Source of the DNA: Cohnella faecalis | Lineage (GTDB): Bacteria > Bacillota > Bacilli > Paenibacillales > Paenibacillaceae | Assembly: GCF_003570905.1 (NCBI RefSeq) | Contig: NZ_QXJM01000040.1 | Coordinates: 558,001-622,000, forward strand | Length of the DNA stretch: 64,000 nucleotides | Direction: 5' to 3' | Shown: positions 36,547 through 44,842 of the stretch, piece after piece | How positions within the stretch are numbered: the first letter of the stretch is position 1 | How the letters are laid out: every line of letters starts with the position of its first letter | Program-made: the position numbers and the translations under genes | Notes under the pieces: model-generated | Databases searched by the model: none | The model's input: only the letters and a program-made list of their open reading frames with translations | Told to the model about the DNA's origin: nothing

Positions 36547-38079
36547 ATGGCAAAGGACAACGGTCCAATTCCCTATCTCCTACGAACCAATGGACTAACG
36601 AAGCGCTTCGGATCTCTGATCGCCAACCGAAGCATCGACCTGGAGGTGAGCCCTGGCAGCATTCATGCGATTCTAGGCGAAAACGGAGCGGGCAAAAGCA
36701 CCCTCATGAAAATGCTGTACGGCGTATATGAGCCGGATGAGGGCGACATTTTCATGGATGGCGAACGGGTAGCTCTTCATCCGCCGACAAAGGCGCGGGC
36801 TCGGGGCATCGGAATGGTGTTTCAGGATTTTCGGGTCGTTCCCGCCCTGACGGTGCTGGACAACATCGCGCTGGCAGTCGAGTCCGGTTGGCGCTTCAAC
36901 CGGAAGAAGCTGCGGCAACGAATCGTCGACACCTCGACCAAGTACGGACTGGCGGTCGATCCCGACGCCTACGTCTGGCAGCTCGATCTCGGGCAGCGGC
37001 AACGGCTCGAAATCGTGAAAGTGCTGCTGGCGCCGGGGACGCGGATTATCATTTTCGACGAACCGACCAGCGTACTCGTTCCTCAGGAAGTAGAGTCGTT
37101 CCTGAAGATGCTAGATCTGCTCCGCAAAGACGGATACGGCATCCTGCTCATCACGCACAAAATCAACGAAGTTCTCGCTTGCGCAGATCAGGTGAGCGTC
37201 TTGCGCAGCGGTCAAATCACGTATACGGCGGCTCGGGAGGACGGACTGGAAGGCGACACGCTAATCTCCGCCATGATGGGAGACAAGTCGCTGAAGCCGG
37301 TTATGAAGCCGGGAGCAGACACAGCGCGCGATACGGAAGCGGCTTTGCAAATCTCGGGAGGCAAGATCGTCGGGGACCATGGGGAGTCGGTGCTGACCGA
37401 CCTTCAACTGACGTTGCCGAAAGGCCAAATCGTCGGCGTAGCAGGCATATCGGGGAGCGGGCAGCGGGAGCTTGCCGAGGTGCTGTTCGGATTAAGAAAG
37501 CTTACGGCAGGCACGTTGACGATCGGCGGAACGGAGATGAAAGAAGGGACGAAAGCGTTCATGGAGGCGGGGGTCAGCTTCGTCTCGGAGGACCCGATTA
37601 AGGAATCGGTCATTCCAGGGTTCAGCATCATGGAGCATATGGTGCTTGACGGCATCCCGCTGAAGCCTAAAGGAGCGGGTATCGACTGGAAGCATATCCG
37701 GAGCGAGCTCGACAGCAGCGTTGAGGCAGAGGCACTAGCTCTTGCGGACGGCAGCCGGAGAGCGGATACGTTATCCGGGGGGAACGTGCAGCGGATGGTT
37801 CTTACCCGGGCTCTCATCCGAAAACCGGAAATATTGATCATCAGCTACCCGAGCCGGGGGCTTGATATCGGCACGACGCGAACGATTCAGCAGCATTTGA
37901 TCGAGCTGGCCGAGCAGGGAACCGCCATACTGTTATTTTCCGAAGATTTGGATGAATTGTTCAAGCTGTCCGACCAACTGGTCGTTCTGTCCGGGAAGCG
38001 GCTCATCGGCCCGTATCTCCCCTCCGAAACCGATGCGGCTCAAATCGGTTATCGCATGCTGAAAGGAGAATCTGCGTGA
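36547..38079 (+). CDS. BMP-type ABC transporter ATP-binding protein
   Basis: A 510-residue double ATPase of the RbsA/YufO group that powers uptake of nucleosides, sugars or related compounds. The first half has Walker A LGENGAGKSTLMKMLYG (about 42-58), a variant signature LDLGQRQRLEIVKVL and Walker B IIIFDEPTSVLVP. In the second half Walker A is degenerate (GISGSGQRELAEVLFG), the signature is LSGGNVQRMVLTRAL and Walker B is ILIISYPSRGLD, where Ser-Tyr replaces the usual Asp-Glu-Pro; this is common in non-hydrolysing halves. It overlaps the first permease by four bases. Confidence 0.9.
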   Translation: MAKDNGPIPYLLRTNGLTKRFGSLIANRSIDLEVSPGSIHAILGENGAGKSTLMKMLYGVYEPDEGDIFMDGERVALHPPTKARARGIGMVFQDFRVVPALTVLDNIALAVESGWRFNRKKLRQRIVDTSTKYGLAVDPDAYVWQLDLGQRQRLEIVKVLLAPGTRIIIFDEPTSVLVPQEVESFLKMLDLLRKDGYGILLITHKINEVLACADQVSVLRSGQITYTAAREDGLEGDTLISAMMGDKSLKPVMKPGADTARDTEAALQISGGKIVGDHGESVLTDLQLTLPKGQIVGVAGISGSGQRELAEVLFGLRKLTAGTLTIGGTEMKEGTKAFMEAGVSFVSEDPIKESVIPGFSIMEHMVLDGIPLKPKGAGIDWKHIRSELDSSVEAEALALADGSRRADTLSGGNVQRMVLTRALIRKPEILIISYPSRGLDIGTTRTIQQHLIELAEQGTAILLFSEDLDELFKLSDQLVVLSGKRLIGPYLPSETDAAQIGYRMLKGESA

Positions 38080-39137
38080 AACAACAAGCGAGCACGATCG
38101 CGTTGTCCGCCGGAAATCTATCCTTTCTCTCCCGCATTAAGCCATGGAGCATACAAGCTTTGATCATGCTTTCTCCGTTCGTCGTGTACGGCTTGTTCCT
38201 GCTCTGTTACGGAGTAAATCCGGTCGACCTCTACGTATCGATGGTGAAGTCCACGTTCGGCGATTTGTACGGCTTGGGAGAAGTGCTGTTAAAAGCGACT
38301 CCGTTCGTGCTGACGGGGCTGGCCGCGGCGCTTCCCGCCAAAGCGGGTCTCGTGAACGTCGGAGGCGAAGGGCAGCTGGCTATCGGCGCTTTGTTCGCCA
38401 CCTGGTTCGGCGTGTTCTACTTGGGCGAATTTCCGGCATGGCTCGGCATTCCGCTCATGATGATTGCCGGAGCGTTGGGAGGAGCGGTATGGGCCGGGCT
38501 TGTAGCCGTATTGAAGGTCAAAGGCCGGCTGAACGAGACGATTACGAGCGTGCTTCTCAACTACGTCGCTACGTTCACGGTCGGTTTTTTCGTACATGGC
38601 TTGCTGAAGGACCCGGAATCGTTCAACTGGCCGTTTTCGCCGGAAATATCGTCATCGCTCCGGCTGCCTATCGTTGACGGTACGCGGCTGCATATCGGAT
38701 TTGTCGTTGCGCTGGCGCTGGCGGCAATCGTCTGGTTCGTTCTATCGAAAACCCGGCTCGGCTTTCGCATTAGAGTGCTGGGAAGCAATCGGTTAGCGGC
38801 GCAGCGCGCAGGCTTCAACATTAACAAAATGTACTTCTGGGTTCTCATAGCCGCAGGGATGTTGGCAGGCATCGCGGGGATGATCGAAATTGCCGGCATC
38901 GAGGGACGTCTTCGGGCATCGACCGGGGTCAACTTCGGCTATCTCGGATTTCTGGCGGCGATGATGGCATGGAACAATCCGCTCAGGCTGATTGTCACGG
39001 CATTTTTGCTGGGGATGATCAGCGTTGCGGGCAATACGCTCGAAATCGGCTCGGGCTTGCCGTCTTCGTCGGTTAACATTCTGATGGCGCTCGTTCTGTT
39101 CTTCATTCTTGGCAGCGGAAGGTGGGCGAAGCGATGA
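38076..39137 (+). CDS. ABC transporter permease (YufP/NupP-like)
   Basis: A 353-residue membrane subunit of the BPD_transp_2 family with about 9-10 helices. The coupling motif region is GLVNVGGEGQLAIGALFATW, and a conserved LNETITSVLLNYVATF follows. A GTG start at 38076 overlaps the ATPase stop. It forms a heterodimer with the next gene product. Its substrate is likely set by the downstream BMP lipoprotein. Confidence 0.9.
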   Translation: MKQQASTIALSAGNLSFLSRIKPWSIQALIMLSPFVVYGLFLLCYGVNPVDLYVSMVKSTFGDLYGLGEVLLKATPFVLTGLAAALPAKAGLVNVGGEGQLAIGALFATWFGVFYLGEFPAWLGIPLMMIAGALGGAVWAGLVAVLKVKGRLNETITSVLLNYVATFTVGFFVHGLLKDPESFNWPFSPEISSSLRLPIVDGTRLHIGFVVALALAAIVWFVLSKTRLGFRIRVLGSNRLAAQRAGFNINKMYFWVLIAAGMLAGIAGMIEIAGIEGRLRASTGVNFGYLGFLAAMMAWNNPLRLIVTAFLLGMISVAGNTLEIGSGLPSSSVNILMALVLFFILGSGRWAKR

Positions 39138-40045
39138 TTGCGGATATATTGACCGGAGCGATCCGGTCCGGAACGTCGGTTATGCTGGCCAGTCAAGGGG
39201 AGCTCGTGTCGGAGCGGGCGGGGGTTATTAACCTTGGAACGGAAGGGTCGATGCTGGGAGGAGCGTTGGGAGGCTTCGCGGTGACGGTCTGGACCGGCAG
39301 TCCGTGGCTCGGCGCATTGGCGGGAGGCTTGTGCGGCGTATTGATCGCTTTGATCCATGCCTTTCTCGTCTTAAGCTGCGGCGCCAATCAACTGGCGACC
39401 GGTCTGACGATTATGTTCTTCGGAATGGGAGTGACGGCTTTCTTCGGCCGGGATTTCGTCAGCGAGCAAATTGTCGGCTTCAATCCCGTCGCTATTCCGC
39501 TTCTCTCGGATATTCCTTTTCTAGGGCCGATCTTGTTCGATCACGATCCGCTCACCTACTTGTCCATTCTGCTCGTCCCCCTCTTATGGTTCATCATCTT
39601 CCGGACGAGGGTCGGCATTATGCTTCGGACGGCCGGGGAGAGGGAGGAAGTGCTGTTCGCCAGCGGCATCAATCCGAAGCTTGTCCGTTACTTGGCCGTG
39701 TTGGTTGGAGGTTTTCTGGCGGGGCTGGGCGGCGCGCAATTGTCGGTGGCTTATACGCACAGCTGGGTCGAGAACATGACCGCAGGACGCGGCGTCGTCG
39801 CTGTCGCCCTCGTCATCTTCGCCTCGTGGAAGCCGGCAAGAGCGATGCTTGGAGCGTACTTGTTCGGAGCGGCGCAGGCGCTTCAACTGACCGTTCAGCA
39901 GCAAGGGCTCGCGATTTCTCCGTTCTTCCTGTTCATGGTGCCGTATCTGTTGACGCTGCTGGCTCTGCTCATTGTCGAGCGCAGACAGAAGAGCCAGACG
40001 CCGGAGGCGCTGGGCAAGGTGTTCGCGGGAGAAGCCGGCGGATAG
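39134..40045 (+). CDS. ABC transporter permease (YufQ/NupQ-like)
   Basis: A 303-residue membrane subunit starting MIADILTGAIRSGTSVMLAS, with GVINLGTEGSMLGGALGGFA as the coupling region and about 8-9 helices. An ATGA overlap with the first permease fixes the start at 39134. The GTG four codons earlier is less likely. The paired permeases plus one double ATPase plus a BMP lipoprotein form a complete importer. Confidence 0.9.
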   Translation: MIADILTGAIRSGTSVMLASQGELVSERAGVINLGTEGSMLGGALGGFAVTVWTGSPWLGALAGGLCGVLIALIHAFLVLSCGANQLATGLTIMFFGMGVTAFFGRDFVSEQIVGFNPVAIPLLSDIPFLGPILFDHDPLTYLSILLVPLLWFIIFRTRVGIMLRTAGEREEVLFASGINPKLVRYLAVLVGGFLAGLGGAQLSVAYTHSWVENMTAGRGVVAVALVIFASWKPARAMLGAYLFGAAQALQLTVQQQGLAISPFFLFMVPYLLTLLALLIVERRQKSQTPEALGKVFAGEAGG

Positions 40046-40113
40046 CGGCCGTCTGCCTTAACGAAGGTTTGACGCAACAAGCGATAGATATAAAAAAAGT
40101 GGAGGGAACCATC

Positions 40114-41286
40114 ATGAAAAAAAGAATCAAGAGAACGACAAGCAGTCTTGTATTCGGATTTTTGGCGCTCGTTCTGCTCATCACCGGCTGCAGCCAGCCC
40201 GGCAACGATTCGAAAGACGCAAGCGGCATGGCCTCGCCGTCGGCAAGCGCGGAGCAAAGCGCGATGGGTACCGGAGGAAGCGCGGTCGGCTTTATCTTCG
40301 TCGGTACAAAGGACGATTACGGTTACAACCAAGCCGCTTACCTGGGAAGCGTGGCGGTGGAGAAGGCTTACCCGGATTTGAAGGTGCTTCGCGCGGAGAA
40401 CGTGCCGGAGACGGCCGAAGCGGAACGCGTCATGGAGCAAATGATCAAGGACGGCGCGAAAATCATTTTCCCGACCTCTTACGGTCACTTGGAGCCCGCG
40501 CTTAACGTGGCGAAGCGTCATCCCGACGTCGTGTTCTTCCACCAAGGCGGATTGAAAACGTCAAGCAACCTCGGAACGTACTTCGGCACCATCTGGGAGC
40601 CGGTATACCTCGCCGGAATCGCGGCAGGCAAAATGTCCAAAACCGGCAAGCTCGGCTACATCGTATCCGTTCCGATTCCGCAAGTGCTGCTCAACGTTAA
40701 CGCTTTTACCCTCGGCGCTCAATCGGTCAATCCGGATGCGAAGACGTCCGTCGTATTCACGGGAAGCTGGTGCGATCCGGGCCAGCAAGCGAATGCGACG
40801 AACTCGCTCATCGACAGCGGCGTTGACGTTCTCAGCTTGCATCAGGATTGCATGAAGACCGTTATTGAAACGGCGGAACGCAGAGGAGTCATGACGGTAG
40901 GCTACCATGCCGACGCATCGTCCCTCGCTCCGAAAGGCTGGATCACCGGCTCGGCGTGGAACTGGTCCGACTTGTTCGTCGACATGGTCAAAACCGCTCA
41001 AGAAGGCAAATTCAAGGGCAGCAAATACGATGGCAAATACCGAGGAACCCTTGCCGACAACGTCGTGCAGCTCGGCTCGTTCGGAGCGAACGTCCCCGCC
41101 GATGTCGTGCAATTCGTCGAAGGCAAGAAAGACGAGCTATTGAAAGGAACGCTGAAGCCGTTCGTCGGCCCTGTGAAGGATCAGTCGGGAGCCGTCCGCA
41201 TTAAAGAAGGCGAGACGCCGACCGTGGAGCAGCTTGAAGGCTCGGACTACTTTGTCGAGGGCGTGATCGGCAGCATTCCTAAGTGA
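40114..41286 (+). CDS. BMP-family substrate-binding lipoprotein
   Basis: A 390-residue periplasmic-binding-type lipoprotein of the Bmp/PnrA family, which usually binds purine nucleosides. The lipobox is LITGC (Cys26), followed by a Ser/Ala-rich linker. The binding domain starts GFIFVGTKDDYGYNQAAYLG and contains HPDVVFFHQGGL and GSWCDPGQQANATNSLIDSG. Here the neighbours are ureide-cleaving enzymes, so the ligand may be a small ureide or a purine breakdown product rather than a nucleoside. The ATG follows GGAGGG. Confidence 0.88.
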   Translation: MKKRIKRTTSSLVFGFLALVLLITGCSQPGNDSKDASGMASPSASAEQSAMGTGGSAVGFIFVGTKDDYGYNQAAYLGSVAVEKAYPDLKVLRAENVPETAEAERVMEQMIKDGAKIIFPTSYGHLEPALNVAKRHPDVVFFHQGGLKTSSNLGTYFGTIWEPVYLAGIAAGKMSKTGKLGYIVSVPIPQVLLNVNAFTLGAQSVNPDAKTSVVFTGSWCDPGQQANATNSLIDSGVDVLSLHQDCMKTVIETAERRGVMTVGYHADASSLAPKGWITGSAWNWSDLFVDMVKTAQEGKFKGSKYDGKYRGTLADNVVQLGSFGANVPADVVQFVEGKKDELLKGTLKPFVGPVKDQSGAVRIKEGETPTVEQLEGSDYFVEGVIGSIPK

Positions 41287-41396
41287 GAATGAAGCGCAGC
41301 ATCTAGTGAACGGACGGTATCGATTGCCGTGAAGGACGGAGCTTCGGAAGGCTATGCCAAGCCGGTGCGAAAAAAGACAGGGAGGGTAACCGAATC

Positions 41397-41834
41397 ATGA
41401 CCGTTTCGCAAACAACAGTGAAAACAGCGGAAGCAATGGAATGGTCGCTCATGCCGGACCATGTCGCCCTCTATCATCGCGAAATCGTGTCGGCGGCCGA
41501 GGCCGACGCTATGGGCGTCAGGGCAAGCTCGGTACTGTGGGAGAAGATCGGCGTCGGCGGCGCCGTTCTTCCGCACTACCATAACGTGGCGGAAATCATT
41601 CATATTACGGTTGGCAAAGTTCGTCTGCTCTGCAACGGCGAATGGAAGTCCTACCAAGCCGGGGATACGTTCCATGTGCCGGCGGGAGTCGTTCATTCGG
41701 TCGTCAACGACGATACGGCTCCGACGGAGCAGATCAGCATCTTCCTACCGGTGGAAGAGCAAGTGCCGCCGAATCGGTTCTTCGAAACGACGCAGGTGGC
41801 GATTCCGACCGAACGGCCGCTTCAAGGGCAATAG
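41397..41834 (+). CDS. Cupin-domain protein
   Basis: A 145-residue single-domain cupin. Motif 1 is PHYHNVAEIIHITVGKV (HxH...E) and motif 2 is GDTFHVPAGVVHSVVN, so the four metal ligands are intact. No specific function can be assigned. Its position between the importer and the second cysteine hydrolase suggests an auxiliary enzyme or a small-molecule sensor for the same pathway. Confidence 0.85.
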   Translation: MTVSQTTVKTAEAMEWSLMPDHVALYHREIVSAAEADAMGVRASSVLWEKIGVGGAVLPHYHNVAEIIHITVGKVRLLCNGEWKSYQAGDTFHVPAGVVHSVVNDDTAPTEQISIFLPVEEQVPPNRFFETTQVAIPTERPLQGQ

Positions 41835-41849
41835 AAGGAGGGGGGCGCG

Positions 41850-42527
41850 TTGGCGATGAACGAAGTGAAGGACGCTCTGCCTTACGAGTTTGCATTCGAT
41901 CCGAACCGGACGGCGCTCGTCGTTATCGATATGCAGAACGACTTTTGCTCGCCCGGCGGCTTCGGCGAAAAGCTCGGCAACGACATTGCGCCAGCGCGAG
42001 CAATCATACCGGTCATTCGGAAGCTGCTTCAGTCGGCGCGAGAGGCCGGATTGCTGATCGTTCATACGCGGGAAGGCCATCTGCCGGACTTGTCCGACTG
42101 TCCGCTCGCCAAGCTGGAACGAAGCCGGAGGCAAGGAGCGGGCATCGGCGACGAAGGTCCGATGGGGCGCATTCTCGTTCGCGGCGAGCCGGGACATGCG
42201 ATCGTTCCCGAGCTTGCCCCGCTGGAGGGAGAGCTCGTCATCGACAAGCCGGGCAAAGGCGCGTTCTACAAGACGAATCTGGAGCCGCTGCTGGAGCGGA
42301 ACGATATTCAATCGCTTCTGCTATGCGGAGTTACGACTCATGTGTGCGTGCATACGACGCTGCGCGAGGCGAACGATCGCGGATACCGGTGTCTCGTGCT
42401 CGAAGACGCGACGGCGGCGTTCGATCCGGCGGACCAGCAAGCGGCTCTTCATATGGTGCGGCAGCAGGGCGGCATTTTCGGGTGGACGTCCTTTGCACAG
42501 CCGCTTATGGAAGCTTTGGAGCGATAG
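41850..42527 (+). CDS. Second isochorismatase-like cysteine hydrolase (BiuH/TrtA/RutB-like)
   Basis: A 225-residue paralogue of the BiuH-like protein 9 kb upstream. The triad is kept: Asp27 (VIDMQNDFCSPGGFG), Lys133 (VIDKPGKGAF) and Cys166 (GVTTHVCVHTTLREANDRGY). It lacks the long BiuH N-terminal NPYMYPYNG segment, and the residue two before the catalytic Cys is His instead of Asp. This points to a different but related substrate; triuret, ureidoacrylate or another carbamoyl compound are candidates. TTG at 41850 is eight bases after AGGAGGGG; ATG at 41856 is possible. Confidence 0.8.
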   Translation: MAMNEVKDALPYEFAFDPNRTALVVIDMQNDFCSPGGFGEKLGNDIAPARAIIPVIRKLLQSAREAGLLIVHTREGHLPDLSDCPLAKLERSRRQGAGIGDEGPMGRILVRGEPGHAIVPELAPLEGELVIDKPGKGAFYKTNLEPLLERNDIQSLLLCGVTTHVCVHTTLREANDRGYRCLVLEDATAAFDPADQQAALHMVRQQGGIFGWTSFAQPLMEALER

Positions 42528-42561
42528 CGGCAATGGCCGTTGCAGGAAAGGAAGAGCAGCT

Positions 42562-44181
42562 ATGGACGACGCGATAAGAGAAGGGTTTTCGGTTAAAGCC
42601 TTGTTCGATGTTCCCCACTTCAAGGACGCCGTTCTGCTCGGCGGCAGCGCGGGCTTGGATAGCCTCATTAGCCGAATTAACGTGATGGAGGTGCCCGACG
42701 TCATCGATTGGGTTCGGCCCGGCGAGCTGCTGATGACGACGGGGTATCCGTTCAAGCACGATCCCGGTTTGCTGGTGCCGCTCATCGAGCAATTGGCGCA
42801 AAAAGGCGTCGCCGCTCTCGGCGTGAAAACCAAACGGTTTTTCGACCAAATACCGGAGGCGGCTATCGAGGCGGCCAACCGTCACGGGATGCCTCTCATC
42901 GAGCTGCCGCCGGGAACGACGTTCTCCGATGTCGTCCGCGAAGTGATGGAGCGGGTGCTCATCTCGGAATCGAAAGACTTATCGATCCTGCAAGGGCGGG
43001 TACAAGGCCTGTCTCACGTGCTGTTGCACGGAGACGGGCTGCCCGCTTTTCTTACCCATTTGCAGGCGATGATTCGCAATCCGGTCATCCTGCTCGATCC
43101 GCACAACCAGCGAACAGCCTCTCCCGATGCGGAGCCGCTATGCCGGCTCGTCGAAGAGTCGGAATGGAACAAGTTCCGCACCGATCAGATGCTTGAGACG
43201 AACGTACTGCAGATCGGCGAGCGTAGTGTCCGCGTCCACGTGGCGGCGGTTCCGGACGGGCAGTTTCGCTCTTACCTGCTGCTGATTCTGGAAGACACGA
43301 CCGATTATGGCACCGTCGATTCGCTCACCGTCAATTGGGCGGGACGGCTGCTCGGGTTTGAAATAAGCAACATGCAGGCCAGAAAAAACATCGAGGTCAA
43401 ATATTTCGATCAGTTTCTTCAGGATTGGCTGGCCGGACGAATCGTGTCGGTCGTCGATTTGCGGCTGCGGGCCGAGGCTTGCGGGTGGCCTCTTGCCGAC
43501 GATGCGTCCTACATGGCGGGCATCGTATCATTCCGGGAGCGAAAGCCGGACGTCAAAGCGCTTCAGGAGCTGGCGAAGCGGCTCAATTGGGAGAGCGTCA
43601 CTCGCCGGTGCGAAGTGAAGTGGACCGTTCTGGAAGGCGAGCTCGTCGCGTTGTTTACCCTGCGGGGTGAGGATAGCGGCGACGAAGCGCGTCGTCAGCT
43701 GACGGGCAGCGTTTGGAATTTCATGAGGCCGATGCTTCAGGAGAAGCGGGCATCGCTATGCTTGGGCAGAGAAGCGAAAAGTCAAGGCGAAGTGGCCGGA
43801 AGCTACCGGGACGCGAAGCGAACCACGGATATTAGGCGCGTCTGCCAGTTGAAGGAGGAGACGGTACGCTACGGCGAGCTGGGCATCTACATGCTGCTGT
43901 ACCGGCTGCAAGGAACCGAGGAATTGGAGGAATTTAAGAGGCTTTACCTGCACCCTCTGCTTGAGTTGGACCGCAAGCAGCAAGGAGCGCTATTAAACAC
44001 GCTGCGGACGTACTTCGAGTGCAACTGCAACGCGAAGGAGACGGCGGAGCAGATGTTTCTTCACTACAATACGATCAATTACCGATTGGATCGGATCAAG
44101 AACGAGCTTGGCCTTCGGCTGGACGATCCGGAGACGAAGCTTTTGCTTCAGCTCGCGATTCGATCGAACGATATTCAGTAG
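42562..44181 (+). CDS. PucR-family transcriptional regulator
   Basis: A 539-residue regulator. The N-terminal PucR domain (about 10-135) begins FSVKALFDVPHFKDAVLLGG. The C-terminal HTH (about 470-535) has CNAKETAEQMFLHYNTINYR and LDRIKNELGLRLDDPETKL. PucR controls purine degradation in Bacillus subtilis, and relatives often sit beside ureide or nucleobase uptake genes. It is the last gene of the importer-hydrolase cluster and is its probable local regulator. The ATG at 42562 follows GGAAGAG. Confidence 0.9.
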   Translation: MDDAIREGFSVKALFDVPHFKDAVLLGGSAGLDSLISRINVMEVPDVIDWVRPGELLMTTGYPFKHDPGLLVPLIEQLAQKGVAALGVKTKRFFDQIPEAAIEAANRHGMPLIELPPGTTFSDVVREVMERVLISESKDLSILQGRVQGLSHVLLHGDGLPAFLTHLQAMIRNPVILLDPHNQRTASPDAEPLCRLVEESEWNKFRTDQMLETNVLQIGERSVRVHVAAVPDGQFRSYLLLILEDTTDYGTVDSLTVNWAGRLLGFEISNMQARKNIEVKYFDQFLQDWLAGRIVSVVDLRLRAEACGWPLADDASYMAGIVSFRERKPDVKALQELAKRLNWESVTRRCEVKWTVLEGELVALFTLRGEDSGDEARRQLTGSVWNFMRPMLQEKRASLCLGREAKSQGEVAGSYRDAKRTTDIRRVCQLKEETVRYGELGIYMLLYRLQGTEELEEFKRLYLHPLLELDRKQQGALLNTLRTYFECNCNAKETAEQMFLHYNTINYRLDRIKNELGLRLDDPETKLLLQLAIRSNDIQ

Positions 44182-44517
44182 CCGCTGCACAGGACGTTAG
44201 AATTTTAGAATCATGGGCGAAATGGCGAAAATAGCGAAAATGACGAAGAACCCTTCGCAGGGTCCTCCGGGCGACGATTGTTGAGTTCGTGAGACGTTAC
44301 CAACGTTGCTGATGCAACTCAGCGCTTCGGTTTGTGGAGCACTTTCGTGCGTGTGTTACAGACAAGTGTCTTTGGCACAACCCCTCCAGTTTCCTACTAC
44401 GTGTGGAAAACTATACTCCGTTGTTGCTCCAACTTGTTCAATGGAACCACACCTCTCGTTCCGTCGCCGATAATTAGAATGCCCATATCGGTCCGTCTTA
44501 TACTTCCCGATTTTGAA
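44182..44517. other. Non-coding gap between pucR-like gene and yjzC
   Basis: About 336 bases without a supported gene. A small hairpin ACCCT-TCGC-AGGGT (44249-44262) may end the pucR transcript. Nothing else recognisable is seen. Confidence 0.5.
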
Positions 44518-44700
44518 TCAGGTTTTGAATCTTTTCCATTTCCGATTATGATTCGATGTTTCCGGGAACCGCTCGCCCGCCCGAAGCCGCACGTGCTTCG
44601 GGTTATTAACGTTCGTGTGAAAGGCGGCTTCGCCTATTTCGGCATATTCGCCGTCGTTAGGTACGCGGTCGCCGGGATTGAATTCGGACTGTTCGCCCAT
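44518..44700 (-). CDS. yjzC: YjzC family protein
   Basis: A 60-residue protein of the YjzC family, widespread in Bacilli, function unknown. It starts GEQSEFNPGDRVPNDGEYAE and ends LRAGERFPETSNHNRKW, both family hallmarks. The ATG at 44700 lies seven bases after GGAGGTGATC. It is convergent to the pucR-like gene and divergent from the CoA-disulfide reductase gene. Confidence 0.85.
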   Translation of the reverse strand: MGEQSEFNPGDRVPNDGEYAEIGEAAFHTNVNNPKHVRLRAGERFPETSNHNRKWKRFKT

Positions 44701-44767
44701 TCTGATCACCTCCGACCTATAGTGTTACGGAAATGACATGGGCCTATTCCGTCAGCGAAAGATCATG

Positions 44768-44808
44768 TTGACTATATACCCCTAAGGTATACAATACCCC
44801 ATAGGTAT
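44768..44808 (+). promoter_or_regulatory. Promoter with two CstR/CsoR-type operators
   Basis: A -35 TTGACT (44768-44773) and -10 TACAAT (44790-44795) are 16 bases apart. Two inverted repeats overlap them: TATACC-CCTAA-GGTATA (44775-44791) and ATACC-CCATA-GGTAT (44794-44808). Both resemble the ATACCC-GGGTAT operators of CsoR/CstR repressors. A bound repressor would cover the promoter. Confidence 0.8.
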
Positions 44809-44842
44809 AAAGAAAGTAAGACATCCTAGGGGGAATGATTTC

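Noticed and set aside
44580..44602. CCCGAAGC/GCTTCGGG hairpin as a terminator
   Set aside because: It is inside the yjzC coding sequence and has no T tail.
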